Source: Propionibacteriaceae bacterium
Lineage (GTDB): Bacteria > Actinomycetota > Actinomycetes > Propionibacteriales > Propionibacteriaceae
NCBI GenBank assembly: GCA_009782785.1
Contig: WRIJ01000010.1
Span: 18,498 to 82,497, forward strand
Direction of reading: 5' to 3'
Length of the DNA stretch: 64,000 nt
Shown here in pieces: positions 9,994 through 20,260 of the stretch. The notes below the pieces were generated by a model, which saw only the letters and a list, made by a program, of their open reading frames with translations, did no database searches and had not been told where the DNA came from. Positions within the stretch are counted from its first letter, which is position 1. Every line of letters starts with the position of its first letter. The translations under genes and the position numbers were made by a program.

Positions 9994-10003
9994 GGCTATA
10001 TAA

Positions 10004-13000
10004 ATGAAAATTAAACTCACCCTGGCTACCTCCCAGGGTCCACGGGATATTGCCATTACCGCCGATGCCACCGCCACTGTTGGTGATGTTGCGGCTACAA
10101 TCGAGAGAAGCCTTGCCTTTCAGGCAGGGCTTCCTCCGATTTCTCCACAACCAAAAACCCTGACTCTTCAGACCCTGACAGAGAGCAACAAGGTTGCTCG
10201 TACTCTCCTGTCAGAATCGAGCCTCACTGATGCCGGTCTGCTCTCTGGTGCTCGGGTCAGGGTGGAGAAAGCCAAGGAGCACAAGGACGACAAAGCCTCA
10301 GCAGCAGCCTTCCTCCACGTGGAGTCCAAGTTTGTTAAAGACCGTACTTTCCCGTTGCGTTCAGGCCCGAACACTATTGGCCGAAGCCCAGCAGCTGATG
10401 TCTGCATTGACGACCCATTCATCTCGGGTGTACATGCTCGGATCGTGGTCTCTGACCATGTGGAAATCATTGATATGAACTCTGCCAATGGTATCGGGAT
10501 CGGTGATGGGTTAGTGGAGAGAGCAAACCTTGAACCCCACGATCTGGTCACCATCGGTGACACTAGATTCCGAGTGGAGAGAAACCTATCAGCTGGAGCC
10601 GCATCGGCGTGGAGTACGGCTATCGAGTTCAATCGGTCCCCACAGGTGTGGCCATCGTACGAGGGGAAAACTTTCGCCATCCCCCAACCACCGGGGATAA
10701 CAAAGAAGGGAAAATTCCCTCTCATAGCCATGGTCGCGCCCCTGCTCATGGGTGGGGTGATGTATCTCTTCACTCACAGCATCATGAGCCTCATTTTCGT
10801 CGCTCTCAGCCCCCTCATTGCTGTTGGCACATGGTTGGACTCCAAACTCACCGACAAAAAGGAACACAAACAGAGGGTCGCTGACTTCCAAAATGAAATC
10901 AACACCCTGAACTCAGAGATCTACAACGAGCTTGTCACCGAACATAGTGTCCGACGCCTTGAAGTGCCCTCCCTAGCGACACTGGTCACCTCAGTTTCCC
11001 AACTCACCTCAACACTGTGGCATCGACGCCCCGAGACAGAAAACTTTCTCTCTTTATGCATCGGGTATGGCACAACACCGTCGCGATCGAAGGTGACCCT
11101 CCCGGCCCGTAACGATGCAACAGCAGAGCTGTGGAGACTCGCGACTGCCTGTGAAGAATCTGGACGCACTGTCGGTGATGTTCCCCTACTTGTTTCACTT
11201 CGAAACAGCAAAAACCTGGGGATCGCTGGCACATCATCCTGGCTAGATTCGGTTTCCTGCGCCCTCATGACACAGCTTGCCTGTCTGCATTCCCCCTCAG
11301 AAGTCACCATTGCTTCCATTGCATCACAGACATCCAGCAATCGTTGGGATTGGTTAATGTGGCTTCCCCATGTCGGTTCAACCCATTCACCCATCGATGG
11401 TCCCCATTTAGCCTCGACTGCCCCAGCTGTCTCTTCCCTAGTGTCTAAACTGGAGGAACTGGTCGCTAAGAGAAGTACGTCCTCGCGTGATGCTGATCAA
11501 GAACTGCCAGCTGTGGTGCTCCTGGTAGAAAACGATGCCCCTATAGAACGTGGCCGACTCGTCACGCTAGCAGAGAAGGGTCCCAGTGCTGGTGTTCATC
11601 TGATCTGGATCGCGCCCGAACAATGCGACCTGCCCGCAGCCTGCCACGCGTATTTTGTGGAGGATCATGGCGAGAAATCTATGAAACTTGGTTTCACTCA
11701 AGACAACACTGAGATCCTGGTCAAGGCATGTGAAACACTGACCCCCCAACAGGCCCTTGCTGTTGCGCGAAAGATGTCACCAGTGCAAGACGCGGGAGCT
11801 CCCGTACTCGACCAATCTGATCTGCCTCGATCCATCTCCTATCTTGCCTTGGCTGGTACCCCTTTTGCTGACGACCCGAATTTCACTTTGGAGCGTTGGC
11901 GTGAAAACGGTTCACTGCTCAAACCTGGTGAGCTTCCGCCCTCCTCAGGATCAAACCTGCGAGGTTTGGTTGGCCAAGGGTCCCACGGAGAGTTCGTCCT
12001 CGATTTGAGAGTTCACGGGCCTCACGCTCTTGTCGGTGGTACAACAGGTGCAGGAAAATCCGAATTCCTTCAAGCCTGGGTGCTGGGTATGGCCGGGGCA
12101 AACAGCCCACGGCGCCTGACCTTCCTCTTTGTCGACTACAAGGGTGGGGCTGCCTTCGCAGACTGCGTACAGCTCCCACACTGCGTGGGTCTGGTGACCG
12201 ACCTCTCCACCCATCTCGTACGCCGAGCGCTCACCTCCCTGAAGGCAGAGCTGCGCTATCGAGAGCACCTTCTCAACGACAAAAAGGCCAAAGACTTGGT
12301 TTCGTTAGAGGCTACCGGTGACCCTGAGTGTCCACCATCATTGATCATTATTGTGGATGAATTCGCTGCTTTGGCCAAAGAGATCCCTGAATTCGTGGAT
12401 GGTGTTGTTGATGTTGCTCAGCGTGGACGATCCCTGGGTATGCACCTCATTATGGCTACCCAGCGACCAGCGGGTGTGATCAAGGACAATCTGCGGGCCA
12501 ATACCAACTTGAGGATTGCCCTGCGCATGGCTGATGAATCCGATTCATCAGATGTGATTGGTACACCCTTGGCTTCAGAATTTGATTCCCGCACTCCTGG
12601 TCGTGGGGCAGTGCGCACCGGGCCTGGCAGGATTGCTCTCTTCCAATCTGGGTACGCGGGTGGTCGCACCACGAGCGAACCAGAACCCTCACGGGTAGAC
12701 ATCGAATCATTGACCTTTGGCCCAGGTGTGGCCTGGGAGATCCCACCAGCAACGGCAACCAAGGAGAAACCAACCGGGCCAAAAGATATCACCAGGATTG
12801 TGGAGAGTATTTGCGCAGCATCATCCATTGCCCAGATTGCTGAACCACGAAAACCCTGGCTCCCCGATTTGGAAACCACCTATGACCTTGATGACCTGCT
12901 GAGTTTGACCTTGGAGCAGGCCAAGAAGGAATCCAAGACAGACCTGGTTTTAGGGGTCATGGATGATCCGGCCCACCAGTCGCAACATCCGGTGTTCTGG

Positions 13001-14422
13001 AATCCAGATGTCGATGGCAATTTAGCGATCTATGGTGCCTCTGGTTCAGGAAAGTCCGCAACCTTGCGTACGATTGCCGTCTCCGCCTCGGCGCTAGCCA
13101 AGACAGCCCGCATTGATGTATACGGTATCGACTGTGGTTCTGGAGGTCTGGCGATGCTGGAACCTCTGCCCACCGTCGGTGCGATCATCGACTGTCAGGA
13201 TCAGGAACGTGTCGGAAGGCTACTGCGGAAACTCATAGCTACCCTCGACGAGCGGGCAACTAAATTTTCTGCAGTACGCGCCGGGTCGCTGCCCGATTAC
13301 CGGCGCTTGGCTAAAGAGCCAGATATCCCCAGAATCTTGGTCTTGGTCGATGGATTCGCTGCTTTCAAGGAATATTACGAATCCACTTCAGGGCTTTCGC
13401 AACTCTATTCCATGCTCTCCAGGCTCCTAGCGGAAGGCAGATCCATGGGTATCCATGTTGTGCTTTCTGCTGAGCGGCCTAATGCAATTTCAACCTCGCT
13501 AGGGTCAAGTATTCAGCGCCGTCTGATTCTGCGTCAGGCTGAAGAGGGTGGCTATATGACTTTGAACATAGCTAAGGATGTTCTCAATTCTGGTAGTCCA
13601 GCAGGCCGAGGTGTGTTCGCCGAAGAGACAAACGAGATCCAAATTGCTGTCCTGAGTGGAACCCCAGATACTGAACGGCAGGCAACATCAATCGACAAAT
13701 TCGCCAAGGGTATGACCCAAGCAAAGATCAAAGCTACTGAAGGTGTGGAGCGCTTGTCCAATTTCATTCCAATGGCAGACATTCCTACATCGTTGAAGTC
13801 CTTGCCCATCATGGGTGTTGCTCAAGACAGCCTCGAACCTTTCGGGTTCCGCCCGACGGGGACCTTCATGGTCGCTGGAATGCCCGGGTCTGGTCGTACC
13901 ACAGCCCTGCGTTGGGTGGCTCATTCGCTGCATCGATGGAATCCAAAGATTCCTAAATACTTTGTCGGGCCTGGTCGTTCCCTTCTTCACAATGAAGGAA
14001 TCTGGGCTGATTCTGGCAAGCAGGAAGATGAGATCAAAGCAATGTGCGAAGACATTATGCCCATTTTTGAACGTCCTGCACCTAGTGATGATCCCAGTGC
14101 GGTCTTCATCATGGAATCACTTAGTGAATTCCTCGGCTCCGAGGTGGAAAACCTTCTCGTTTCTGTGATTCGTGCCGCCCGACGTAATGGCCACTTTGTC
14201 ATTGGTGAAACTGAAACGACAGGTTGGTCATCTGCTTGGCCTCTTCTCAGTGAGATCCGCAATGGTCGACGTGGCGTCGTCCTGCAACCCGACCAAGGAG
14301 ATGGGGACACCTTGTTTAGAGTCGACTTCCCTCGCGTACAACGCGCAGACTTCCCACTCGGACGCGGAATCTTTGTCGACGCAGGAAAGTACAGAACCGT
14401 GCAAATCCCTGTGCCTGAGTGA
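10004..14422 (+). CDS. essC: T7SS FtsK/SpoIIIE-type ATPase with N-terminal ubiquitin-like and FHA domains
   Basis: FHA core FPLRSGPNTIGRSPAADVCIDDPFISGVHARI; two TM segments; GGTTGAGKSE, GASGSGKSAT and degenerate GMPGSGRTTA P-loops; LIIIVDEFAAL. Confidence 0.92.
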   Translation: MKIKLTLATSQGPRDIAITADATATVGDVAATIERSLAFQAGLPPISPQPKTLTLQTLTESNKVARTLLSESSLTDAGLLSGARVRVEKAKEHKDDKASAAAFLHVESKFVKDRTFPLRSGPNTIGRSPAADVCIDDPFISGVHARIVVSDHVEIIDMNSANGIGIGDGLVERANLEPHDLVTIGDTRFRVERNLSAGAASAWSTAIEFNRSPQVWPSYEGKTFAIPQPPGITKKGKFPLIAMVAPLLMGGVMYLFTHSIMSLIFVALSPLIAVGTWLDSKLTDKKEHKQRVADFQNEINTLNSEIYNELVTEHSVRRLEVPSLATLVTSVSQLTSTLWHRRPETENFLSLCIGYGTTPSRSKVTLPARNDATAELWRLATACEESGRTVGDVPLLVSLRNSKNLGIAGTSSWLDSVSCALMTQLACLHSPSEVTIASIASQTSSNRWDWLMWLPHVGSTHSPIDGPHLASTAPAVSSLVSKLEELVAKRSTSSRDADQELPAVVLLVENDAPIERGRLVTLAEKGPSAGVHLIWIAPEQCDLPAACHAYFVEDHGEKSMKLGFTQDNTEILVKACETLTPQQALAVARKMSPVQDAGAPVLDQSDLPRSISYLALAGTPFADDPNFTLERWRENGSLLKPGELPPSSGSNLRGLVGQGSHGEFVLDLRVHGPHALVGGTTGAGKSEFLQAWVLGMAGANSPRRLTFLFVDYKGGAAFADCVQLPHCVGLVTDLSTHLVRRALTSLKAELRYREHLLNDKKAKDLVSLEATGDPECPPSLIIIVDEFAALAKEIPEFVDGVVDVAQRGRSLGMHLIMATQRPAGVIKDNLRANTNLRIALRMADESDSSDVIGTPLASEFDSRTPGRGAVRTGPGRIALFQSGYAGGRTTSEPEPSRVDIESLTFGPGVAWEIPPATATKEKPTGPKDITRIVESICAASSIAQIAEPRKPWLPDLETTYDLDDLLSLTLEQAKKESKTDLVLGVMDDPAHQSQHPVFWNPDVDGNLAIYGASGSGKSATLRTIAVSASALAKTARIDVYGIDCGSGGLAMLEPLPTVGAIIDCQDQERVGRLLRKLIATLDERATKFSAVRAGSLPDYRRLAKEPDIPRILVLVDGFAAFKEYYESTSGLSQLYSMLSRLLAEGRSMGIHVVLSAERPNAISTSLGSSIQRRLILRQAEEGGYMTLNIAKDVLNSGSPAGRGVFAEETNEIQIAVLSGTPDTERQATSIDKFAKGMTQAKIKATEGVERLSNFIPMADIPTSLKSLPIMGVAQDSLEPFGFRPTGTFMVAGMPGSGRTTALRWVAHSLHRWNPKIPKYFVGPGRSLLHNEGIWADSGKQEDEIKAMCEDIMPIFERPAPSDDPSAVFIMESLSEFLGSEVENLLVSVIRAARRNGHFVIGETETTGWSSAWPLLSEIRNGRRGVVLQPDQGDGDTLFRVDFPRVQRADFPLGRGIFVDAGKYRTVQIPVPE

Positions 14423-14446
14423 GGTTCAGCTGTAGAACTCTGATAC

Positions 14447-15178
14447 CTAGTCGTCGACGTCTGCTGTGGAGCTTTCATCAAGGAGGGCCAGGTCACGCAC
14501 GGAGACAAAACCAGTTGAGATCGCCCATTCCACCAGACGAGCTCTGCGCCCACTCGCATGATTCAGCACACCACCGCGCATGCCATCTACTCCCAGTTTG
14601 TCCAGTTTAGAGCAGACATTGTCAATCTTCTTTTCAAACTTTTTCACCTGCCAACCCAACCTTGCTGCAACATCAGCATTGGAAGGGATATGGACAACAC
14701 CGACCCCTTTACGCTGCAGCATCGGTTCAGCCAAAGCTAATATTGCCAGACGCTGGCTCTCCGTCCACATGATCTCAGCGACCGTTGTTTCTCCGTCGAT
14801 ATCGACTTCAATGGAACTCTCTTTCCATTTAGGTTCCTCATTGAACATAGTCAAGCTATAGGTGCATGGTCCTGCACTGAAAACGACATTGACTTCGGAA
14901 AAGACTAAAGGAAGCCGTGACGACGGCCCAAGCCATGCTTGCAAACGGGTAGCCTCGTCGTACACGGTCACACCCAGGCCTTTACCAATGTTGGAAATCC
15001 ACCAATAGTCGTTCTCATAGGAGATTCTCAAGAACCGCCGATGGAGGTACGGATTATGGTCAAGACAAAGATCAGCCTCACGCCCGATATCAAAGACTTC
15101 ATCCTTCGTCAGCACGAATTGCTGATCCTCGTACTCAAGGAAGAGCCGGGATGAGGTGTCTGTTTTGGTAATTGTCAT
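14447..15178 (-). CDS. FHA-like protein with C-terminal putative winged-helix domain
   Basis: FDIGREADLCLDHNPYLHRRFLRI; C-terminal helical region VAARLGWQVKKFEKKIDNVCSKL. ATG overlaps the kinase stop. Confidence 0.75.
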   Translation of the reverse strand: MTITKTDTSSRLFLEYEDQQFVLTKDEVFDIGREADLCLDHNPYLHRRFLRISYENDYWWISNIGKGLGVTVYDEATRLQAWLGPSSRLPLVFSEVNVVFSAGPCTYSLTMFNEEPKWKESSIEVDIDGETTVAEIMWTESQRLAILALAEPMLQRKGVGVVHIPSNADVAARLGWQVKKFEKKIDNVCSKLDKLGVDGMRGGVLNHASGRRARLVEWAISTGFVSVRDLALLDESSTADVDD

Positions 15179-16872
15179 GGCGTGGCACATCCTATAGTCT
15201 CTGGTGATCCTTGCCCTTGGCGTATAACGCGAATCTTAATACACACAGAGTTCGCCCCTGGAGGTATGTCAACAATCGCTTTCGCTATATCGGTAGTCTC
15301 TGGAGTCACCGGGGCGCCTTCGGCGTAAGTCCAACGATATTTGTCACCATCACGCGGTTCCGGATTGGTCCAGGTAAATGTTGCCACTGACTTCGCGGGG
15401 TCGATGACTCCCACAACGTCTTGGGGGGCTTGTGGGAGCGGGTCTCGAAGAGGATCTTGAACATGGACAGATTCAGTGGGACTTTCATTGATACCAGTCG
15501 GTACGAGAGGATTCCCTGACGCCATGATCCATCCGATGGCTGCACCAATGACGGCGAGAACGATCAGACCAATGATGACAGGCCACGGTTTCTTCTTGGG
15601 TTCCTTCCCTGTGGGCACAGGTGGAAGGTCTTGAGCGGAGGCTGGGGTAGGCGGTGGCGCAGGAGGAGGTATGACCTCAGGTTCCTTCGCCCGCCATTGG
15701 GTTTCTTCTACGACTACTTCACCAGGGCGCTTCATTTGTGTCTGGTCAATGGCGGCAACCGGTTCACTGCGTACGACCGACGGCGGTTGGCCCACCATCG
15801 AAGGAGGACTTCCAATGCTCGAGGTTGACGGTGTCTTGCTTGGGGAACTTCCGGTGGTCCAGCCTCCCGGGGCGGTGGGTGGAACAGGCTGAGATGGATC
15901 AATCATGGTGATCGGTCGCAGGCTCGTACCCACCGGGTCTTCGTCGTCTCCTTCACTGTCATCCCACTGGGAGTCATCGAGAATATCCATCTGTGTCGGT
16001 GGAAGATGAAGCTCCATTTCCACCTCACGAAGAGCCATACCAAAGGCCTTCATGGAGATATATCGAGATTCGGGTGCCTTAGCCATAGCCGTACTGAGAA
16101 CAGCATCCAAAGACGCAGGGGCGTCGACGCGTCCGAGTGGCAAATACGGTTCATTCCTGATGCGATTAATCATGGAATGGGTTTTGTTATCACCGCCTAG
16201 GAGTTCGAAGGGGGCACGACCAGTCAAGAGAGCATAAATCGTGGCTGCGAGGCTCCAAATATCCGACTGTGGAGTGGGGCGAGGATTTCTATCGAAGGAT
16301 TCCGGTGGGCTCCAAGGAATCGACATTCCCTGGGCTCCCCCACGTTCCGCTTCGGCATTGGTCATCGCAATGCCAAAGTCGCCCAAGACAGGGCGATCCG
16401 ACCGATCAACAAGAATATTTGCAGGCTTAATATCACGGTGGAGGATTCCTGTCGATGAAGATTCAGATCCAGGAACGGTGATGCGATGGGCAGATTCCAA
16501 GGCACCGGCCAGCTGAATTCCGATCTTCAACGAGCTAGCCAGGGATCGTTGAGTCTGGCGTAAACCCTTCGACAAGGCTGGCTTTGGATAGTATTCCATC
16601 ACCAAATAGGGACGCCCATCAGAGGCCGTACCGGATTGAAAAACTGTGACAATATTCTGGTGTTGAGACAGACCCGCCATAGCATCAGCCTCTTTGTTGA
16701 GACGAACGGCAGCCTCAGAACCGGCCACATTGGAGTGGAGGACTTTCACCGCCACTTTTCTGCGGGGCGTCATCTGGGAGTACAGATAGACATCAGCGAA
16801 CCCGCCGCGTCCAATCTCCTGGACGAAAGTAAAGCCAGGGATTCGCGGGGCTGAAGGGGATGTCTGGCTCAT
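15175..16872 (-). CDS. Transmembrane Ser/Thr protein kinase (PknB/Pkb2-like)
   Basis: IGRGGFADVYLY, AVKVLH, HRDIKPANILV, GDFGIA, WSPPE; single TM KKKPWPVIIGLIVLAVIGAAIGWIMA. Start at 16872 (ATGA overlap). Confidence 0.93.
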   Translation of the reverse strand: MSQTSPSAPRIPGFTFVQEIGRGGFADVYLYSQMTPRRKVAVKVLHSNVAGSEAAVRLNKEADAMAGLSQHQNIVTVFQSGTASDGRPYLVMEYYPKPALSKGLRQTQRSLASSLKIGIQLAGALESAHRITVPGSESSSTGILHRDIKPANILVDRSDRPVLGDFGIAMTNAEAERGGAQGMSIPWSPPESFDRNPRPTPQSDIWSLAATIYALLTGRAPFELLGGDNKTHSMINRIRNEPYLPLGRVDAPASLDAVLSTAMAKAPESRYISMKAFGMALREVEMELHLPPTQMDILDDSQWDDSEGDDEDPVGTSLRPITMIDPSQPVPPTAPGGWTTGSSPSKTPSTSSIGSPPSMVGQPPSVVRSEPVAAIDQTQMKRPGEVVVEETQWRAKEPEVIPPPAPPPTPASAQDLPPVPTGKEPKKKPWPVIIGLIVLAVIGAAIGWIMASGNPLVPTGINESPTESVHVQDPLRDPLPQAPQDVVGVIDPAKSVATFTWTNPEPRDGDKYRWTYAEGAPVTPETTDIAKAIVDIPPGANSVCIKIRVIRQGQGSPETIGCATP

Positions 16873-18428
16873 GCAAGCTCCACAATGGTCACGTTCAATT
16901 CTGAACTCAGACAATACACGTCGCCAACCTGGGCAATGACCTGTTCTTGATCCGTGAAACGCCGATCCGGTTCACCTGGGCGACGAAGCAACGTGCCGTT
17001 ACGGCCCTGATTAGTCACCACGACACTCCAATCCTCAAGATCGACTCGCAGATGAGTGGCAGAAACATGAGGATCATCGACCCTAATCAATTGGGGCATA
17101 TCCTCCTTCGAAAATCTCACAGCCTCGGGGCGTCGCCCAATCACAAAAGGCTGATCAATAGCTACGATTTCACCCTCGGGGAGTCTTATCTTTCCCAGAG
17201 TTGGCCGAGGGATTTGTACGGCATCACCGCTGATCGCATTCTGACATCCTCGACACACCACTCTCCTCGTGGAGTTGGGGGTTTGGCACACTGTGCAGAC
17301 ACGCGCGAGAACCATGGGTTGATGAGGTTCCGGTGCAGTCACCGGTGGCCGTGGGGGAGGTGAGTCTAGTGAAGGGGCGCCCATGACCGTCAACCCATCA
17401 TGATCATCGTCGTCATCAACGGATGCAACCGTACGTCCATCGTGGTCATCATCGACGCTGTCTGGTGTATCCTCCACTGGGTTTCCCATCACGGTCAGCC
17501 CATCGTGGTCATCAATGCCTTGCGGCTCATTGTCTAGGGGTGCTCCCATGACTGTCAATCCATCATGATCCTCCACCTCTTGGCTGGCTGCCTCTACTTG
17601 GATGGGTGACTCATCGCTGAGGGCGGCATCATCTCCATCGAAAAATCCACGATAGAAAGTAGTGGATCGAAGTTCAGGGTCATCATCGATTGAGGAGGGC
17701 CCATCCTCTATGGCTCCCAGGTCGATATCGCCTGGCATCAGAGTTGTTTGCCCTGGTTGTGCATCGAAGTGGATGGGCTGACTATCGGTCGAAGGGTGGG
17801 GGTTGAAAGCAATAACTTCTTCATTGAGATCGTCAAAGCGTACGATTTCTTCATCCTCACCGACCTCAAAGGGGGCAATCACTCTCACCTGAGCAGGTTC
17901 GTCCTCGTTGTTGTTCTCCTCATCGCCAAGAACTGTTAACCCTTGCTCGGGCTCGGCAACCTCGGGTTCCCCCACCTGACCTCCTGGTTGTTCTTCCTCA
18001 TCGTATAAGCGCAAGGCACCCACCCGAGCAATCCCACGATGCAAAGGCCACCACAATTCAGCTAAGTCTGTTTCTTCGACAACAATATCGACCGATTGCG
18101 GGCCGATGATGATCTCCTCACTCCAGTCACCCGTTGGGTTTTCCTTGATGATGATTCGGCCTTCAGCGGTTTCCGCTGAGACAGCCAGTGGACCTCGGAA
18201 AGCCACATGAACACCTTCTGAGTTTCTGGCCATGACACCAAAATCTGATAGGTCGTCGCCAGGAGTCTCCCCCACATCCGTTAGCCAATCAACTATCGAC
18301 GATAGACCTTCGCCATCACAAAGAAGCCTCCACAGTTCATGAATCAGTGGTGGGGCCACGCTTGGTGGCAGAATGACACAAGACTGGTCCACAACCAGAC
18401 CCCACCATTGACCAGGAATGTGCCTCAT
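16869..18428 (-). CDS. FHA-domain protein with zinc-ribbon-like CxxC motifs and DHDGLTVMG repeats
   Basis: CTVCQTPNSTRRVVCRGC; C-terminal FHA IGRRPEAVRF..DPHVSATHLRV; repeats DHDGLTVMGAP, DHDGLTVMGNP, DHDGRTVAS, DHDGLTVMGAP. Confidence 0.88.
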   Translation of the reverse strand: MRHIPGQWWGLVVDQSCVILPPSVAPPLIHELWRLLCDGEGLSSIVDWLTDVGETPGDDLSDFGVMARNSEGVHVAFRGPLAVSAETAEGRIIIKENPTGDWSEEIIIGPQSVDIVVEETDLAELWWPLHRGIARVGALRLYDEEEQPGGQVGEPEVAEPEQGLTVLGDEENNNEDEPAQVRVIAPFEVGEDEEIVRFDDLNEEVIAFNPHPSTDSQPIHFDAQPGQTTLMPGDIDLGAIEDGPSSIDDDPELRSTTFYRGFFDGDDAALSDESPIQVEAASQEVEDHDGLTVMGAPLDNEPQGIDDHDGLTVMGNPVEDTPDSVDDDHDGRTVASVDDDDDHDGLTVMGAPSLDSPPPRPPVTAPEPHQPMVLARVCTVCQTPNSTRRVVCRGCQNAISGDAVQIPRPTLGKIRLPEGEIVAIDQPFVIGRRPEAVRFSKEDMPQLIRVDDPHVSATHLRVDLEDWSVVVTNQGRNGTLLRRPGEPDRRFTDQEQVIAQVGDVYCLSSELNVTIVELA

Positions 18429-19216
18429 CACACCTCGATTCCTGACAGGTCTGGCCACAAAACACTACCTATGGTCACCTCATCGTCATCCGCACCAGCT
18501 ACATCAATCACAATAACCGAAATATTGTCGTGCCCTCCAGCTGTGAGAGCAGAATCTACCAGAGCGTTGGCAGCATCGTGAGCCGTTGGTGAACTCGTCA
18601 GGATCTCCGTGATGAACTCGTCACTGACTTCCTCAGTCAAACCATCTGAACATACCAACCAACGTTCGCCATTATGGACAGGAATCAACCAGTAGTCTGG
18701 GCGTTCAACCGTACGCGCCCCAAGAACTCGAGTGACAACGTGGCGGCGATCATAGGCAAGAGCAGATTCTGCATCTAAATCACCTGCCTCAATGAGCTCT
18801 TGGACCTCAGAATGGTCAACAGAGATCTGATGCACAACTCCATTGGTGACTCGATAGGTTCGGGAATCGCCAAGATTGAGCACGAGCCAGTAGGGCTGAT
18901 CGGCTTGTTCCACCAGGACAAGCCCGCTAATAGTCGTCCCTGCAGATCGGGTTATGTCCCTGGCGACAAGTTCATCTATTTCTATTCGAGCGCTGGTCAA
19001 AGCTTCGTGAACCTCTTCAACACTGGGATAGTCAGGCAATTGGCTCATCTTAGCCACAGCAATAGCACTTGCTCGATCTCCAGCATCGTGTCCACCCATT
19101 CCATCGGCCACGACGAAGACTGGGGACCTGGCGAGAACTGCATCCTCGTTGAGTGCGCGCTTTTGCCCAGCGCTAGACCCATGGGCAACAGTCAAGGTAG
19201 GTGGATTTGAGGTCAC
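18428..19216 (-). CDS. PP2C-family Ser/Thr phosphatase
   Basis: KRALNEDAVL, VVADGMGGHDAGDRAS, NLGDSRTYR, CSDGLTEEV, GGHDNISVIVID; GTG start overlapping the upstream TGA. Confidence 0.93.
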   Translation of the reverse strand: MTSNPPTLTVAHGSSAGQKRALNEDAVLARSPVFVVADGMGGHDAGDRASAIAVAKMSQLPDYPSVEEVHEALTSARIEIDELVARDITRSAGTTISGLVLVEQADQPYWLVLNLGDSRTYRVTNGVVHQISVDHSEVQELIEAGDLDAESALAYDRRHVVTRVLGARTVERPDYWLIPVHNGERWLVCSDGLTEEVSDEFITEILTSSPTAHDAANALVDSALTAGGHDNISVIVIDVAGADDDEVTIGSVLWPDLSGIEV

Positions 19217-20259
19217 AGGTCTTCTACCTCCTCGATGACAAAGCGGCATGATCCAATGAGAACAGCATCGCCGACATTCACATGAGTACGCTTGCGCGCT
19301 TTCAAAGGGGTCTTCTTGGCTCCGCGCACGAGCTTCGAACCATTGGTCGATCCACGATCCTTCACCCACAGGCCCTCATCATCAAGACCATATTCCAGAT
19401 GATTTTTCGAGATTGATGTGTCAGAAATACCCGTACAGGTCAGAGATGAGTCCTTTGATTGTGGGTTTCGACCTATCAAACCGGGACCTGTGACTCTGAT
19501 TCGTTCACCTTGATCGAAGACCAACTCAACACTTCCCGCGACAATAGGCGAAGGGACATCCTGTGCGTCGGCTTCAGGTGCTACTGCTGGCGGCACAGGT
19601 TCAGGGGCAGCAACCGCTTGAGAAACAACCGATGGAACACCGGTAATCATCGGCGGTGTGGTCGGTTGTGCGGTTGCTGAGGATGGGGGAGGTGGTGGTG
19701 GAGTGATCATGGGGCGATTCGCAGCAGTTTCCTCTGGCAGTACCGGTTTCGATGTGGGTACCGCAGCAATAGTCGGAGCTGATGGGACAGGTTCTGTGGG
19801 CATGACCTGCTGTGGTGGTGGAGTTATTTGCATCAGTGGCGCTGTCTCAGGAGGTTGCTCTGCTGGGGGTGGCGACGGTGGGGGTCCAACCATTTCTACC
19901 TCAGGTGTGCGAGAGTCTTCTTCCATCAGTGATGCAGCAGAGGTTTCTGGGACTGAGGTAATCGGTTCGATGACCTCTGGTGGCTGGGGTGGGTTTGGTG
20001 GTTCTGGTTCACCCATAGGCTCGGGAGTATCCATAGAGTCTGCAACCACTGGATGGTCTGAGTCTGCGGGTTGATCGAGCTCAACAGGTTGATCTGATTC
20101 ACTTAAGGGTTCTTCTTGGGCTGGTGTGTTCACCACGTCGACAGGTACTGGTGGAGGTGGCGGCGCGGCAGGAACCACCTGTCCACATGCTGTGCAGAAA
20201 TTGAAGTCAGCATCGACCACTGTAGAACAATGGGGACATATCTTGGTACGGTCATTCAT
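19213..20259 (-). CDS. FHA-domain protein with N-terminal zinc ribbon and Pro-rich linker
   Basis: CPHCSTVVDADFNFCTACGQ; C-terminal FHA GLIGRNPQSKDSSLTCTGISDTSISKNHLEY..DRGSTNGSKL; AGGAG upstream of ATG 20259. Confidence 0.9.
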   Translation of the reverse strand: MNDRTKICPHCSTVVDADFNFCTACGQVVPAAPPPPPVPVDVVNTPAQEEPLSESDQPVELDQPADSDHPVVADSMDTPEPMGEPEPPNPPQPPEVIEPITSVPETSAASLMEEDSRTPEVEMVGPPPSPPPAEQPPETAPLMQITPPPQQVMPTEPVPSAPTIAAVPTSKPVLPEETAANRPMITPPPPPPSSATAQPTTPPMITGVPSVVSQAVAAPEPVPPAVAPEADAQDVPSPIVAGSVELVFDQGERIRVTGPGLIGRNPQSKDSSLTCTGISDTSISKNHLEYGLDDEGLWVKDRGSTNGSKLVRGAKKTPLKARKRTHVNVGDAVLIGSCRFVIEEVEDL

Positions 20260-20260
20260 G

